DNA of 64,000 bases. Source: Acidimicrobiia bacterium. Lineage in GTDB: Bacteria > Actinomycetota > Acidimicrobiia > Acidimicrobiales > Poriferisodalaceae. Positions 8,155-17,200 of the stretch are shown piece after piece. Positions within the stretch are counted from its first letter, which is position 1, and every line of letters begins with the position of its first letter. The stretch covers positions 62,001 through 126,000 of the forward strand of contig JAJDVQ010000018.1 in NCBI GenBank assembly GCA_022826045.1, read 5' to 3'. The notes beneath the pieces are model-generated. The model saw only the letters and a list, made by a program, of their open reading frames with translations. It was not told the origin of the DNA and did not search any database. Made by a program: the position numbers and the translations under genes.

Positions 8155-9779
8155 GCCGGGCCTCCCGTCACCGCAGCCGCCGTGGCCGCATCATCGGTGC
8201 CTCTCAGAACGCCCAAGCGCCGGGGCTGCTCATTGACGAGCTTGCGCGCGATGAACACCACCAGCGGCCGCATGAAGAAGTACGACACCGCCAGGTCGAT
8301 GAGCGTCGCGAGGCCCAGGTACAGCGCGAAGCCGCGCACGGTGCCGCTGGTGAGCTGGTACAGCACGCCCGCACCGATCAGCGACGCCAGGTCGGCCCAC
8401 ACAATCGTGGAGAACGCGCCCTTGAAGCTGGCATCAGCGGCCGAGCGAATCGCCCGCCCCCGCCGGACCTCTTCCTTGATCCGCTCGTAGTAGACGATGT
8501 TCGAATCGACTTGGACACCGATCGACACGATGATGCCGGTCGTGCCCGCCAGCGTCAGCGCGAGCCCGCGGCTCTCGCCCAGCCAGCTGATGAGCGACCA
8601 CAGGATGGACCCGCTGATGGCCAGGCTGGCCACGGCCACGATGCCGAGCAGGCGGTAGTACAGCAGCATGTAGATGCCCACCACGATCAGGCCGACAATG
8701 CCGGCCACCACGCCGGCCCGCAGCGTTCCCTCGCCCAGAGTGGCCGACACCGTGCGCACGTCGTCCTGCTCGAACACCACCGGCAGCGCACCGAAGCGCA
8801 ATGCCACGGCGAGATCGCGCGCCCCTTCCTCGTCGAAGGCGCCCGAGATGACCGCGGTGCCCCCGAATTCGGCGGCCCGGATCACCGGGGCCGACTCGAC
8901 GATGCCGTCGAGCACGATGGCGACCTGCTGGCCGAAGTACCGCGCCGCGATCTCGTCGAAGCCGACTGCGCCCTCGTCGGTGAGTTCGACGTTGACGACC
9001 CACTCGTTGTTGAACGTTGCCGCCGCCTCGGCGACCGCCTCGCCGGTGAGCTCGGCCGGGCCGAGCACATAGCCCACTGGCTCGCTACGACCCGGCAGCA
9101 CCACCGCCAGATCGGCGAGGTCGTCCTCGGGCGACGTGAACGCCGGCACGTCAGCGGCTTCGGCCTCCGCCGGCTCGTCGGCCTCAGGTGCTGCGGCGTC
9201 GGCGCCAGGCTCGGTCTCGGGCTCGATGATCTCGGGCGGTTCGACGGTCTCTGGCGGTCCGCCCGCTTGATCTGCGGGGGAATCGCCCAACGCGTCGCTG
9301 GCAGGTCCCTCGCTCGATGCAGACTCAGCGTCGGTCTCGGCATCGCTCGCGGCGTCGGCAGCTTCGCCGACCGATCCGTTGTAGGCATCCGCGATGCCCT
9401 CAGCGGAGCGGAATTCTGCCTCGTCGAACGGGTTGAACGTGAGCAGCACGGGCCGGAACCGCAGCTCGGCCGTCTGACCGACGAGATCGACGGCGCGCTG
9501 CTTGTCCTTGACGCCAGGCAGCTGCACGACGACCTGGGCGCCCTGGCGGGTGATGTCGGGCTCTGCCACACCGAGCGCGTCCACCCGCGACCGGATGATC
9601 TCGATGGCTCGGTCGAGCTGCTCGTCGTCGGCGGGGGCGGTCGGACGCAGCAGCACCTCGACGCCGCCCTGCAGCTGTACGCCCAGCACCGGCACCCACC
9701 CAGCGACGATCACACCGACCAGCGAGCCGAAGCCGATGATGGCGGCCAGCAGCAACGAGACGATCTGCGAGCGACGCAT
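8151..9779 (-). CDS. secD: Protein translocase subunit SecD
   Basis: 542 residues. An N-terminal span (about 8-30) leads to the P1 head with 'IIRSRVDALGVAEPDI' and 'VVVQLPGVKD', both SecD landmarks. An acidic, Ala/Glu/Pro-rich insertion of about 90 residues (roughly 145-230) follows before 'GYVLGPAELTGEAV'. The C-terminal half has five spans including 'GTTGIIVSIGVQVDSNIVYYERI'. The product forms a complex with SecF and YajC at the Sec channel. The acidic insertion is longer than in textbook SecD but similar linkers occur in actinobacterial proteins. Confidence 0.95.
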   Translation of the reverse strand: MRRSQIVSLLLAAIIGFGSLVGVIVAGWVPVLGVQLQGGVEVLLRPTAPADDEQLDRAIEIIRSRVDALGVAEPDITRQGAQVVVQLPGVKDKQRAVDLVGQTAELRFRPVLLTFNPFDEAEFRSAEGIADAYNGSVGEAADAASDAETDAESASSEGPASDALGDSPADQAGGPPETVEPPEIIEPETEPGADAAAPEADEPAEAEAADVPAFTSPEDDLADLAVVLPGRSEPVGYVLGPAELTGEAVAEAAATFNNEWVVNVELTDEGAVGFDEIAARYFGQQVAIVLDGIVESAPVIRAAEFGGTAVISGAFDEEGARDLAVALRFGALPVVFEQDDVRTVSATLGEGTLRAGVVAGIVGLIVVGIYMLLYYRLLGIVAVASLAISGSILWSLISWLGESRGLALTLAGTTGIIVSIGVQVDSNIVYYERIKEEVRRGRAIRSAADASFKGAFSTIVWADLASLIGAGVLYQLTSGTVRGFALYLGLATLIDLAVSYFFMRPLVVFIARKLVNEQPRRLGVLRGTDDAATAAAVTGGPA

Positions 9780-9823
9780 CTTCGAGTTATCGACGGACCA
9801 TGTCGGGGGGCGTCAAGCCTGGC

Positions 9824-10138
9824 TCACTCGGGTGGGTCAACGTCATCCGATTCGGGCGGTCCAGCCGGGCTGTCGGTGCTGGCCGGAGTGATGATCTCGC
9901 CGATGGCGCGGCGCTGCACGCGCAGTTCAACATCGCTGTCCACCTCGAGGCAGACCACCTCGCCGGGCTCCTCCACCGCGACGATCTTGCCGATGACCCC
10001 GCCGACCGTGGCGACCACGTCGCCGACGTCGGCACGGCTCAGCATCGCCGCCCGCTCCTTGGCCCGCCGCTGTTGCGGCCGGATCATCAAGAAGTACATG
10101 AGGGCGAACAGTCCGACGAGCAGGATGATCGAGCTCAT
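9824..10138 (-). CDS. yajC: Preprotein translocase accessory subunit YajC
   Basis: 104 residues from the ATG at 10138, chosen because GAGGAG lies at a good distance upstream and the protein then starts MSSIILLVGLFALMYFLMIR, the usual single N-terminal span. 'RPQQRRAKERAAML' and 'GDVVATVGGVIGKIVAVEE' are the family landmarks. The tail is Pro/Asp/Glu-rich. YajC binds SecD-SecF. A longer frame to 10174 exists but adds a basic, non-conserved leader. It is separated from secD by 44 bases and read in the same direction. Confidence 0.92.
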   Translation of the reverse strand: MSSIILLVGLFALMYFLMIRPQQRRAKERAAMLSRADVGDVVATVGGVIGKIVAVEEPGEVVCLEVDSDVELRVQRRAIGEIITPASTDSPAGPPESDDVDPPE

Positions 10139-10302
10139 GGGGTGCTCCTCGAGGCGCGTAGTCCGACTGGCCACCCCGACGGCTGCCGCCGACGAGGATC
10201 GGTGCGAATGGCCCCTGAGTGCGGCACCCTGCCAGCAGCGTGCCGCCGATCGGAGACCGGCACAGCGGGTCAGCGTACCGGCGTATCAGCCCTCGCCGTC
10301 CC

Positions 10303-11541
10303 TCAGCTCCACACCTCGTTGACCTGGGTGCGAAACGCCGCGAACTGCCCCGCCTCGATGGCGGCCCGCGCATCGCGGACCAGCTCGGCCAGAAAAGCGA
10401 CGTTGTGCAGCGTGAGAATGCGGCCTGCGGTGGGCTCGTTGACGCTCATGAGGTGCCGCAGGTAGCCGCGGCTGAAGCGCGCACCCGGTCGCGCCCGGCC
10501 GCCGGGGCCTGCGGGGCGGTCGTCGAGCGGGGTGGAATCGCGTGCGAAGCGCGCATTGCGAATGTTGATGCGGCCGTGCGGCGTGAGCGCCGTGCCGTGG
10601 CGGCCGAGCCGGCTGGGCAGCACGCAGTCGAACATGTCCACACCCGCTGCGATCGCATCGACGATCCGTGCAGGATCTCCGACGCCCATCAGGTACCGGG
10701 GCCGATCAGCGGGCAGCACGGCAGTCGCCGCAGCCAGCGCGGGGCCCATTTCGGCACGCGACTCCCCCACCGAGAGCCCGCCGATGCCGTACCCGTCGAA
10801 GCCGATGCCCGCAATGATCTCGGCGCTGCGGCGGCGCAGCTCGGGATCGGCGCCGCCTTGGCAGATGCCGAACAGCGCTTGACCGTCGGCCGGATCGTTC
10901 CGGCGTGCTCTCGACATTGCTGCTGCTGCCCTGGCTGCCCACAGGTGCGTGCGCTCGGCGGCGGCGCGCACCTGTGGCGGCGGCGCCGGCAGCTCGGGAC
11001 AGACGTCGAGCGCCATCTGGATGTCGGCCCCGAGGCGGCGCTGGATGTCGACTGCGTCTTCGGGCGTCATCCGCATCTTGGAGCCGTCGTAGGTCGAGCG
11101 GAAGGTGACGCCCTCGTCGTCGACCTTGGACTTGGCGTCATGATCGGCACTCGCACCGCCGGGACGGCGGCCGGGCTGACTCGCGCCGCCGGGACGGCGG
11201 CCGAGCGACATGATCTGGAAGCCGCCGGAGTCGGTGAGGATGTGGCCGTCCCAGCCGGTGAATCGATGCAGGCCGCCCAGCGACTCCACGACGTCGGTGC
11301 CCGGCCGTGCATGCAGATGGTACGTGTTGGCCAGCACCACCTCGAGGCCCAGATCGTCGTAATCAGCGGCGTCGAGGTGGATGACCGCCCCGCGCGTCCC
11401 CACCGGCATGAACACCGGCGTCTGGAAGATGCCGCGGGCAGTGGTGACGCAGCCCCGTCGAGCTCGGCCATCTGCAGCCAGCAGCTCGAAGGCGACCCTG
11501 CCAGCCGACGCCGCTGCGGCTTCTCCGCCCGCTGCGCTCAC
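10303..11541 (-). CDS. tgt: Queuine/preQ1 tRNA-ribosyltransferase, zinc-site cysteines missing
   Basis: 412 residues from GTG 11541, which overlaps the queA stop (GTGA). The enzyme swaps guanine 34 of GUN-anticodon tRNAs for preQ1. The catalytic landmarks 'TDSGGFQIMSLG' and 'DMFDCVLPSRLGRHGTALT' are intact. Two oddities: after SLG there is an insertion made of a tandem repeat (GRRPGGASQP, GRRPGGASAD), encoded by a duplicated segment at about 11150-11210; and the CxCxxC zinc motif normally ahead of 'SRAYLRHL' is absent, replaced by DDRPAGPGGRARPGARFSRG. The downstream zinc-ligand His in 'LTLHN' remains. It may bind zinc differently or be impaired; the rest is well conserved. Confidence 0.9.
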   Translation of the reverse strand: MSAAGGEAAAASAGRVAFELLAADGRARRGCVTTARGIFQTPVFMPVGTRGAVIHLDAADYDDLGLEVVLANTYHLHARPGTDVVESLGGLHRFTGWDGHILTDSGGFQIMSLGRRPGGASQPGRRPGGASADHDAKSKVDDEGVTFRSTYDGSKMRMTPEDAVDIQRRLGADIQMALDVCPELPAPPPQVRAAAERTHLWAARAAAAMSRARRNDPADGQALFGICQGGADPELRRRSAEIIAGIGFDGYGIGGLSVGESRAEMGPALAAATAVLPADRPRYLMGVGDPARIVDAIAAGVDMFDCVLPSRLGRHGTALTPHGRINIRNARFARDSTPLDDRPAGPGGRARPGARFSRGYLRHLMSVNEPTAGRILTLHNVAFLAELVRDARAAIEAGQFAAFRTQVNEVWS

Positions 11542-12806
11542 GACGTCTCGCGCTCGCTGCGTGCCAGCAGCATCGCGTCGCCGAATGACAGGAAGCGGTA
11601 GCCGTCCACAAGTGCCCGTTCGTAGAGGTCGCGCCATCGGGGCCCGATGAACGCATCGATGAGCAGCAGCAGCGACGACCGCGGCAGGTGAAAGTTGGTG
11701 AGCATCGCATCCACCGCCACAAACTCGACGCCCCGATGCAGGAACAGATCGGTCGACCCGCACACGTCGGCTGTGCTGGCGTGCGCCGCCACAGCGGCGG
11801 CCGTGCCGTCATCGTCCGCCGCCGGCGTCTGGCGTCGCCGCTGGCGGGCGGCAGCCTCCAATGCTCGCACCGTGGTAGTGCCGACAGCCACCACCCGCTC
11901 GGCGGCAGCACAGGCGTCGAGCGTCGCTGCGGGCACCCGGTAGTGCTCGGCGTGCATCTGGTGCTCGTCGGCGTGGTCGACGGTGATCGGGGAGAACGTC
12001 GCCAAGCCGACTGTCAGATCGACGGTCGCGATCGTGACGCCGCTCGAACGCAGCGCGTCCAGCACGCCGTCTGTCAGGTGAAGCCCGGCCGTGGGAGCGG
12101 CGGCGGAACCGTCGGAGCGGGCGTACACCGTCTGGTAGCGCGCCGCCACGGCCGATCTGGCGGCGGGGCCGTCGGCGCTGTCGAGTCCGGTGTGCTGCGC
12201 GATGGCTCGACGGGCCACGTCGGGGTCGATGTAGGGCGGCAGAGGCGTCTCCCCAGCACGGTCGAGCAGCGCAGCCTGCGAGACGCTCTCCATCGGAACC
12301 CCGCCGACGCGAACGCTGACAGCCCGGCGCTGCTGATCCAGTCGCGGGCCCACGACGACCTCCACCTGCGGGTCCCGCTCGGAGACCAGCACTGTCCCGT
12401 CGACAATCCTGCGAGACGGCCGCACCAGCGCAGCCCAGCCAGCGTCGCTGTGCGCTGTTGCCGTGCGGGAAGCCTCCGACGTCGTGTCGCGAGCGGCGTT
12501 CGCGCCGGTACCGGGCCGCACTGCGTCTGGCGCCGACGGTCCGCTTCTGAGCGGTTCCAGCAGCAACACCTCGGCCGCCCCGCCGGTGCGCTTGCGCAGC
12601 GGCAATCGGGCAGGCATCACACGTGTCTCGTTCAGCACCAGCACGTCTCCGGTGCCCAACAGCGACGACAGATCGACGATGTGCCGGTGCTCGGGCGCGC
12701 TGCACGGCCCGCGGTCCACCAGCAGCCGGGCCGAGTCGCGCGGCTCCGCAGGCGCCTGCGCGATTGCCGCGTGCGGCAGCTCGTAGTCGAACTCGTCCAT
12801 CCGCAT
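11538..12806 (-). CDS. queA: S-adenosylmethionine:tRNA ribosyltransferase-isomerase
   Basis: About 422 residues from ATG 12806 (MRMDEFDYELPHAAIAQ); ATG 12800 is equally possible. QueA transfers the ribosyl part of SAM to preQ1-tRNA to make epoxyqueuosine. Landmarks are DFDYELPxxxIAQxPxxxRDxARLL, 'VLVLNETRVMPARL', 'YQTVYARSDGSAAAPTAGLHL' and 'FVAVDAMLTNFHLPRSSLL'. The protein is longer than the usual 340-360 residues because of Ala/Thr-rich insertions near residues 85-115 and in an Arg/Asp/Ala-rich stretch before 'TADVCGSTDLFLHRG'. It is coupled to tgt, so the last steps of queuosine formation are co-expressed. Confidence 0.93.
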   Translation of the reverse strand: MRMDEFDYELPHAAIAQAPAEPRDSARLLVDRGPCSAPEHRHIVDLSSLLGTGDVLVLNETRVMPARLPLRKRTGGAAEVLLLEPLRSGPSAPDAVRPGTGANAARDTTSEASRTATAHSDAGWAALVRPSRRIVDGTVLVSERDPQVEVVVGPRLDQQRRAVSVRVGGVPMESVSQAALLDRAGETPLPPYIDPDVARRAIAQHTGLDSADGPAARSAVAARYQTVYARSDGSAAAPTAGLHLTDGVLDALRSSGVTIATVDLTVGLATFSPITVDHADEHQMHAEHYRVPAATLDACAAAERVVAVGTTTVRALEAAARQRRRQTPAADDDGTAAAVAAHASTADVCGSTDLFLHRGVEFVAVDAMLTNFHLPRSSLLLLIDAFIGPRWRDLYERALVDGYRFLSFGDAMLLARSERETS

Positions 12807-12855
12807 GCGTGCCGCGCTCACGCGTGACGAGGCTATGGGCGCTCGCGGATCAAGC

Positions 12856-14118
12856 TCACCACGGCGTGTCGTCAGCCAGCGGCTGCTCGCTCGCTGCAGG
12901 GGCCGCTGCCTCGACAGCCACCGCCGCAGATTCCGCAGACCGCGCGGTCCCCGACTCGACAGCCGCGGGCGCCGCGGGGCCGGCTGAGGCCCCGGGCGCA
13001 TCGAACAGCGTGATGTCCGCTTCGGCGCCCCCAGACGCTCCCGCGAACTCCGCGAGCGGCGGCACGTCCACCCCGAGGTGCACGTAGGCGGCAGCGGTGG
13101 CAATGCGGCCCCGCGGCGTGCGCTGGAGCAGCCCGCGCTGGATCAGGAACGGCTCGTACACATCCTCGACCGTCTCGGTCTGCTCGCCGACGGTGATCGC
13201 CAGCGTGGACAGCCCCAGCGGCCGCCCGGCATGGGTGACGGCGAGGGCGTCGAGGATCGCCCGGTCGACCTTGTCGAGGCCGAGCTGATCGACGCCGAAG
13301 GCGGCAAGTCCCTCCTGCGCCACTGCCATGTCGATGGCGCCGCTGGCGCGCACCTCGGCGAAATCGCGCACCCGCCGCAGCAGCCGGTTGGCGATCCGCG
13401 GCGTGCCCCGGCTGCGCGAGGCAATCTCCGCAGCCCCGTCGGCGTCGATGTCCACACCCAGGATCCCTCCTGCGCGAGCCACGATCGCAGTCAGATCAGG
13501 GGTGGAGTAGTAGTCGAGGCGTTCCACCAGGCCGAAGCGGTCACGCAGCGGTCCCGAGATCAGCCCGGTGCGGGTCGTGGCACCCACCAAGGTGAACCGC
13601 GGCAGCTCAAATCTGATCGAGCGTGCAGCCGGTCCCTTGCCCAGCACAATGTCGATCGCGAAATCCTCCATGGCGGGATACAGCACTTCTTCGACCACCT
13701 TGGGCAGCCGGTGGATCTCGTCGATGAACAGCACATCGCCGTCGGCCAGGTTGGTGAGGATCGCTGCGAGGTCGCCCGCGCGCTCCACCGCCGGCCCTGA
13801 GGTGAGATGCAGTGCGGCGCCCAGCTCGACGGCGATGATCCCCGCCAGCGTCGTCTTGCCCAGTCCCGGCGGACCGGCGAACAGCAGATGATCAGGAGAC
13901 TGGCCCCGGGCCAGCGCGGCTCGCAGCGTGATGGCGACGTGCTCTCGCACTTCCGGCTGCCCGACGAAGTCCTCCAGCGACCGCGGTCGCAGCGACGCCT
14001 CGGCATCGCCGTCGTCACCGGGCGCACGGGCCGGATCGGTGACCTCGCTCCGGCCCGGTCCGGACGCCGCCGACTCGTCGCGCCGGTAGCCCTCGCTCCG
14101 TCCTGCGGTCGCGCTCAT
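12856..14118 (-). CDS. ruvB: Holliday junction branch migration ATPase RuvB
   Basis: 420 residues. Walker A is GPPGLGKT, Walker B is LFIDEIHRL, sensor 1 region is [11 protein letters not shown] and the arginine finger region is GPLRDRFG. The winged-helix DNA-binding C-terminal domain ends at about residue 360 ([23 protein letters not shown]). The last 60 residues form an Ala/Glu-rich tail not found in short RuvB proteins. RuvB hexamers with RuvA drive branch migration at Holliday junctions during recombination and fork repair. It is the last gene of ruvC-ruvA-ruvB, with 109 bases between ruvA and ruvB. Confidence 0.96.
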   Translation of the reverse strand: MSATAGRSEGYRRDESAASGPGRSEVTDPARAPGDDGDAEASLRPRSLEDFVGQPEVREHVAITLRAALARGQSPDHLLFAGPPGLGKTTLAGIIAVELGAALHLTSGPAVERAGDLAAILTNLADGDVLFIDEIHRLPKVVEEVLYPAMEDFAIDIVLGKGPAARSIRFELPRFTLVGATTRTGLISGPLRDRFGLVERLDYYSTPDLTAIVARAGGILGVDIDADGAAEIASRSRGTPRIANRLLRRVRDFAEVRASGAIDMAVAQEGLAAFGVDQLGLDKVDRAILDALAVTHAGRPLGLSTLAITVGEQTETVEDVYEPFLIQRGLLQRTPRGRIATAAAYVHLGVDVPPLAEFAGASGGAEADITLFDAPGASAGPAAPAAVESGTARSAESAAVAVEAAAPAASEQPLADDTPW

Positions 14119-14227
14119 GTCCGCGACCGGGCGCTCCGCCGGCGTGCCGCTGCCCGCAGACTCTGCCTCGGTCGCCGATCAGCGCGTCGGCCGACCGGCG
14201 TCAGTCGGTGCTCGTGGGAGCCGGCCC

Positions 14228-14848
14228 TCATCGCGGCCCCAGCTCCCCCAGCGCCACGCGCAGAAGGGCGCCTGTGTCGGCATCGCCGGCGCGTGCCGCC
14301 TCGACAGCCACCGCAGCCATGGCCTCGCGGATCTCGGCCGGGCCGAATCCCATCTGGCTCAGCGCCGCCCGCACCTCAGCCACTGCGGCGCCGCTGCCTT
14401 CAGCGCCGGAGCCCGGCAGTGCTGCCCCGTCCGCCATCTCGGGGGCGCCGAGCCGCGACTTCAGGTCGAACACCATGCGCTTGGAGGTCTTGGCGCCGAT
14501 GCCGGGCACCAGCTCCAGCGCCGCGGCGTCATCGGCAGCCACCGCCCGCCGCAGCTCGTCGGGCGGCAGGTGCGAGAGCACGGCCAGCGCCAGCGCCGGT
14601 CCCACGCCGTGCGCGCTGAGCATCGCTTCGAAGCAGCGCCGCTCGTCGAGCCCGGCGAATCCGTACAAGTCGGACGTGTCCTCGCGCACCTGATGGTGCA
14701 CATACACGAAGCACTCCTCGCCCACCGGTCCGGCGCCGGCCAGCGTGGACGGAGCGACGATGACGCGGTACCCCACCCCACCCGCCTCGATCAGCAGCTC
14801 GCCGCCGGGATCCTTGTCGAGCAGGCGCCCGCGCACTGAGCCGATCAT
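14228..14848 (-). CDS. ruvA: Holliday junction DNA-binding protein RuvA
   Basis: 206 residues, family size. It begins MIGSVRGRLLDKDPGGELLI (OB fold), carries the helix-hairpin-helix signatures 'VHHQVREDTSDLYGFAGLDE' and 'LELVPGIGAKTSKRMVFDL', and ends with the domain III helix bundle 'MGFGPAEIREAM'. Domain III contacts RuvB. RuvA tetramers bind the four-way junction and recruit RuvB. The gene lies 42 bases below ruvC in the same direction. Confidence 0.95.
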   Translation of the reverse strand: MIGSVRGRLLDKDPGGELLIEAGGVGYRVIVAPSTLAGAGPVGEECFVYVHHQVREDTSDLYGFAGLDERRCFEAMLSAHGVGPALALAVLSHLPPDELRRAVAADDAAALELVPGIGAKTSKRMVFDLKSRLGAPEMADGAALPGSGAEGSGAAVAEVRAALSQMGFGPAEIREAMAAVAVEAARAGDADTGALLRVALGELGPR

Positions 14849-14890
14849 GGCAAACCGATCATCGCGGACCTGTCCATCGCGGGCTGATCA

Positions 14891-15391
14891 TCACGGGCTG
14901 GCCCATGGCGCTTGGGACAGGTGGCACAGCGCGACCGCGGCCGCATCGGCGGCATCGGCCGGCTCGGGCGGCCCCGGCAGCGCGAGCAGCTCGCCCACCA
15001 TGCGCTGCATCTGGTCCTTGTCGGCCCCGCCCCAGCCCGCAACCGCCTGCTTGACCTGGGTCGGCGTGTACTCCGCCACCTCGAGCCCGGCGGCATCGGC
15101 CGCCGCCATGGCGAGCCCGGCCACTTGCGCCACGCCGATCGCCGTACGCGCATTGACTTGGAAGAACACACGCTCCACCGCCACCACCGAAGGCCTGAAC
15201 TCAGCTATGAGTGCCTGCATCTCGTGCATCTGCGTGGCCAGCCGCGCCGCGTGCGGTGCTTCGGGATCAGTGCGGATGACACCCAAGGCGACCGCTTCAG
15301 TGCGAGTGCGCCGTGTCCCCGAGCCAGGGATCTGCTCCACCACGCCATACCCGCAGCGCGACAATCCCGGGTCGACCCCCAATACGAACAT
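14891..15391 (-). CDS. ruvC: Crossover junction endodeoxyribonuclease RuvC
   Basis: 166 residues from ATG 15391, chosen because it gives the family N-terminus MFVLGVDPGLSRCGYGVVE. Catalytic acidic residues are visible in VLGVDPG (Asp near residue 7), 'VAVERVFF' (Glu) and the C-terminal 'DAADAAAVALCHL' (two Asp). It cuts Holliday junctions symmetrically. It leads the ruvCAB genes. About 90 bases separate it from yebC upstream, which is its usual neighbour in Gram-positive bacteria. Confidence 0.95.
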   Translation of the reverse strand: MFVLGVDPGLSRCGYGVVEQIPGSGTRRTRTEAVALGVIRTDPEAPHAARLATQMHEMQALIAEFRPSVVAVERVFFQVNARTAIGVAQVAGLAMAAADAAGLEVAEYTPTQVKQAVAGWGGADKDQMQRMVGELLALPGPPEPADAADAAAVALCHLSQAPWASP

Positions 15392-15484
15392 CAGTACGAA
15401 CCGTAGCGTTTGACGCCGTTCGATCCGGGCATACGCGCGGGACCTGACCACCGTGGTGCGCAGCCCGAGATTCCGGCCTCAGCG

Positions 15485-16273
15485 TCAGCCGGCGATCGCC
15501 TCCAGCAGCGAGTCGCTGATGTCGAAGTTGGCGTACACGCCTTGCACATCGTCGTGATCGTCGAGCGCGTCGAGCACTGCCATCACCTGCTTGGCCTCCG
15601 ACACGCTGGTCAGCTCGATCAGGTTCTGCGGCGCATAGGTCAAGTCGGCTGACGTGACCGCGATGCCCGCTGCCTCGATGGCCTCACGCACCGCCATCGT
15701 GTCGGCCGCAGCGGCGGTGACTCGCCAGGTATCGCCCTCCCGCTCCACGTCTTCTGCGCCTGCGTCGAGCGCCGCCAGGATCAACTCGTCTTCGTCGGGC
15801 ACCGTGCCTGCTGCCGCGGACCCGTCAGGCTCGGACTCCACCGCAGGCACCACCACCACGCCCTTGCGCTCGAACTGCCACGCCACCGCGCCCGGCTCAG
15901 CCAGCGAACCGCCGGCGCGGGTGAACAGGCTCCGGATCTCCGAGCCGGTGCGGTTGCGGTTGTCCGTCAAGACGTCCACGAACATCGCCACGCCCCCCGG
16001 CACGTAACCCTCGTAGGTGACCTGCTCGTACGACACGCCCTCGAGCTCGCCGGTGCCCCGCTTGATGGCCCGCTCGATCGTGTCCAGCGGCACCGAATTG
16101 TCGCGTGCCTTCTGGTACATCGTCCGCAGCGTCGCATTGGCGTCGGGGTCGCCACCGCCCTCGCGGGCGGCCACCTCGACCTGACGGATCAGCTTGGCGA
16201 ACAGCTTCCCGCGCGCCTTGTCGGCGGCGCCCTTGCGGTGCTTGATCGTGGCCCACTTGGAATGACCGGACAC
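15485..16273 (-). CDS. yebC: YebC/PmpR family protein
   Basis: 262 residues from GTG 16273, preceded by GGGAGGGG. The start is fixed by the invariant family opening SGHSKWATIKHRKGAADKARGK followed by 'FAKLIRQVEVAAREGGGDP'. 'NVPxDxIERAIKRGTG' type sequence (VPLDTIERAIKRGTGE) and 'YEGYVPGGVAMFVDVLTDN' are also present. Members are described as transcription factors and, more recently, as ribosome-associated factors easing translation of proline runs. The middle contains an extra acidic, Ser/Ala-rich loop (residues about 155-175). Its place next to ruvC is classical. Confidence 0.94.
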   Translation of the reverse strand: MSGHSKWATIKHRKGAADKARGKLFAKLIRQVEVAAREGGGDPDANATLRTMYQKARDNSVPLDTIERAIKRGTGELEGVSYEQVTYEGYVPGGVAMFVDVLTDNRNRTGSEIRSLFTRAGGSLAEPGAVAWQFERKGVVVVPAVESEPDGSAAAGTVPDEDELILAALDAGAEDVEREGDTWRVTAAAADTMAVREAIEAAGIAVTSADLTYAPQNLIELTSVSEAKQVMAVLDALDDHDDVQGVYANFDISDSLLEAIAG

Positions 16274-16553
16274 AGACCCCCCTCCCGAACGAGACGTGCC
16301 ATACAGCGGTGCAGCCTCCACAGTCTGCCGGGCTCGGTCGCTCCGCAGGCCATGGACGCCCGCCTGACTGCCCGAGTCCTCGATCATCGAGACTGCTGAC
16401 GAGGCCCGATCTCGAGGTCGGCGCGGGTCCGGAGCTCAGCGATGGCAGCGGCTGACTCCCCGGGAAGCGAACCGGAATCGAGCGCAGTGCCTCCGATGCG
16501 GCTGTGCCCGGCGAGGCCATCCAGTCAATCAATGTGCAGTATTCTTCGAGCAC

Positions 16554-17192
16554 GTGCTTGGGAGTCGAGCATGCAGGTGTAGTCGAGGGCTGGCCGCCCG
16601 GTCCCCGGCCGCACCCCCCTCCCTGAAGAGCCTCGCCGTGATCGTGCTGCTCATGGCCGCTGCCTGCACCGCCGACGCCCAGGCCTTCAGCCCTGCTGCG
16701 ACGCAACCGAGACCGACGCACGACACACGCAGCGTTGCCGCCGTGGAGGCATCGCCCACGGCCATCGGCACTCCCGACGAACTGCACGAGCCGACGCTGC
16801 GCGCCGACGCCCTCATCGACAAAGCCCCCGTCGGCACGACACCTCCACCCGCCGCCCCTGCGACCTCGGCACCCCGCGGCGTCACCTTCTGCATGGCAAA
16901 GCTGGATTCGCTGAAGTCGATGCTCAACGCCATCGCAAGCCGGCGACACCAGATCACCGGATATCTGCGCAGCGAGAACGTCTCGGGCGCCCAGTCGGCG
17001 TACGACATCATCCGATGGGCGACGGAAGACTTGGCAGAGAGCGGCCGAGCCTTGATGGAACGATGCAGCGAGTTCGCGCCCGATGTCGCGGCCGAAACTC
17101 AGGTCACCGTCGGCATGGTCCAGGCTGCATGGCAAGCGGCCGAGCGTGATTGTCGGGCCCGCTTCGCCCGCCAAGGACTCGACTGCGGATAG
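16554..17192 (+). CDS. Predicted secreted lipoprotein of unknown function
   Basis: 212 residues from GTG 16554. A basic leader is followed by a hydrophobic stretch and a lipobox-like site (VIVLLMAAAC, Cys38), then a Thr/Pro/Ala-rich linker and a helical domain from about residue 105 (CMAKLDSLKSMLNAIASRR) with Cys pairs near the end (RDCRARFARQGLDCG). It should be anchored on the outer face of the membrane. No family is recognised. It is the only plus-strand gene between yebC and the transporter operon. The 280 bases before it contain the divergent yebC start and nothing else obvious. Confidence 0.55.
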   Translation: MLGSRACRCSRGLAARSPAAPPSLKSLAVIVLLMAAACTADAQAFSPAATQPRPTHDTRSVAAVEASPTAIGTPDELHEPTLRADALIDKAPVGTTPPPAAPATSAPRGVTFCMAKLDSLKSMLNAIASRRHQITGYLRSENVSGAQSAYDIIRWATEDLAESGRALMERCSEFAPDVAAETQVTVGMVQAAWQAAERDCRARFARQGLDCG

Positions 17193-17200
17193 TCAGCCGG

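Noticed and set aside
16529-17011. Minus-strand frame opposite the lipoprotein gene at 16554-17192
   Set aside because: The plus frame has a lipobox and a structured helical domain; the minus frame is Ala/Ser/Arg-rich without features.
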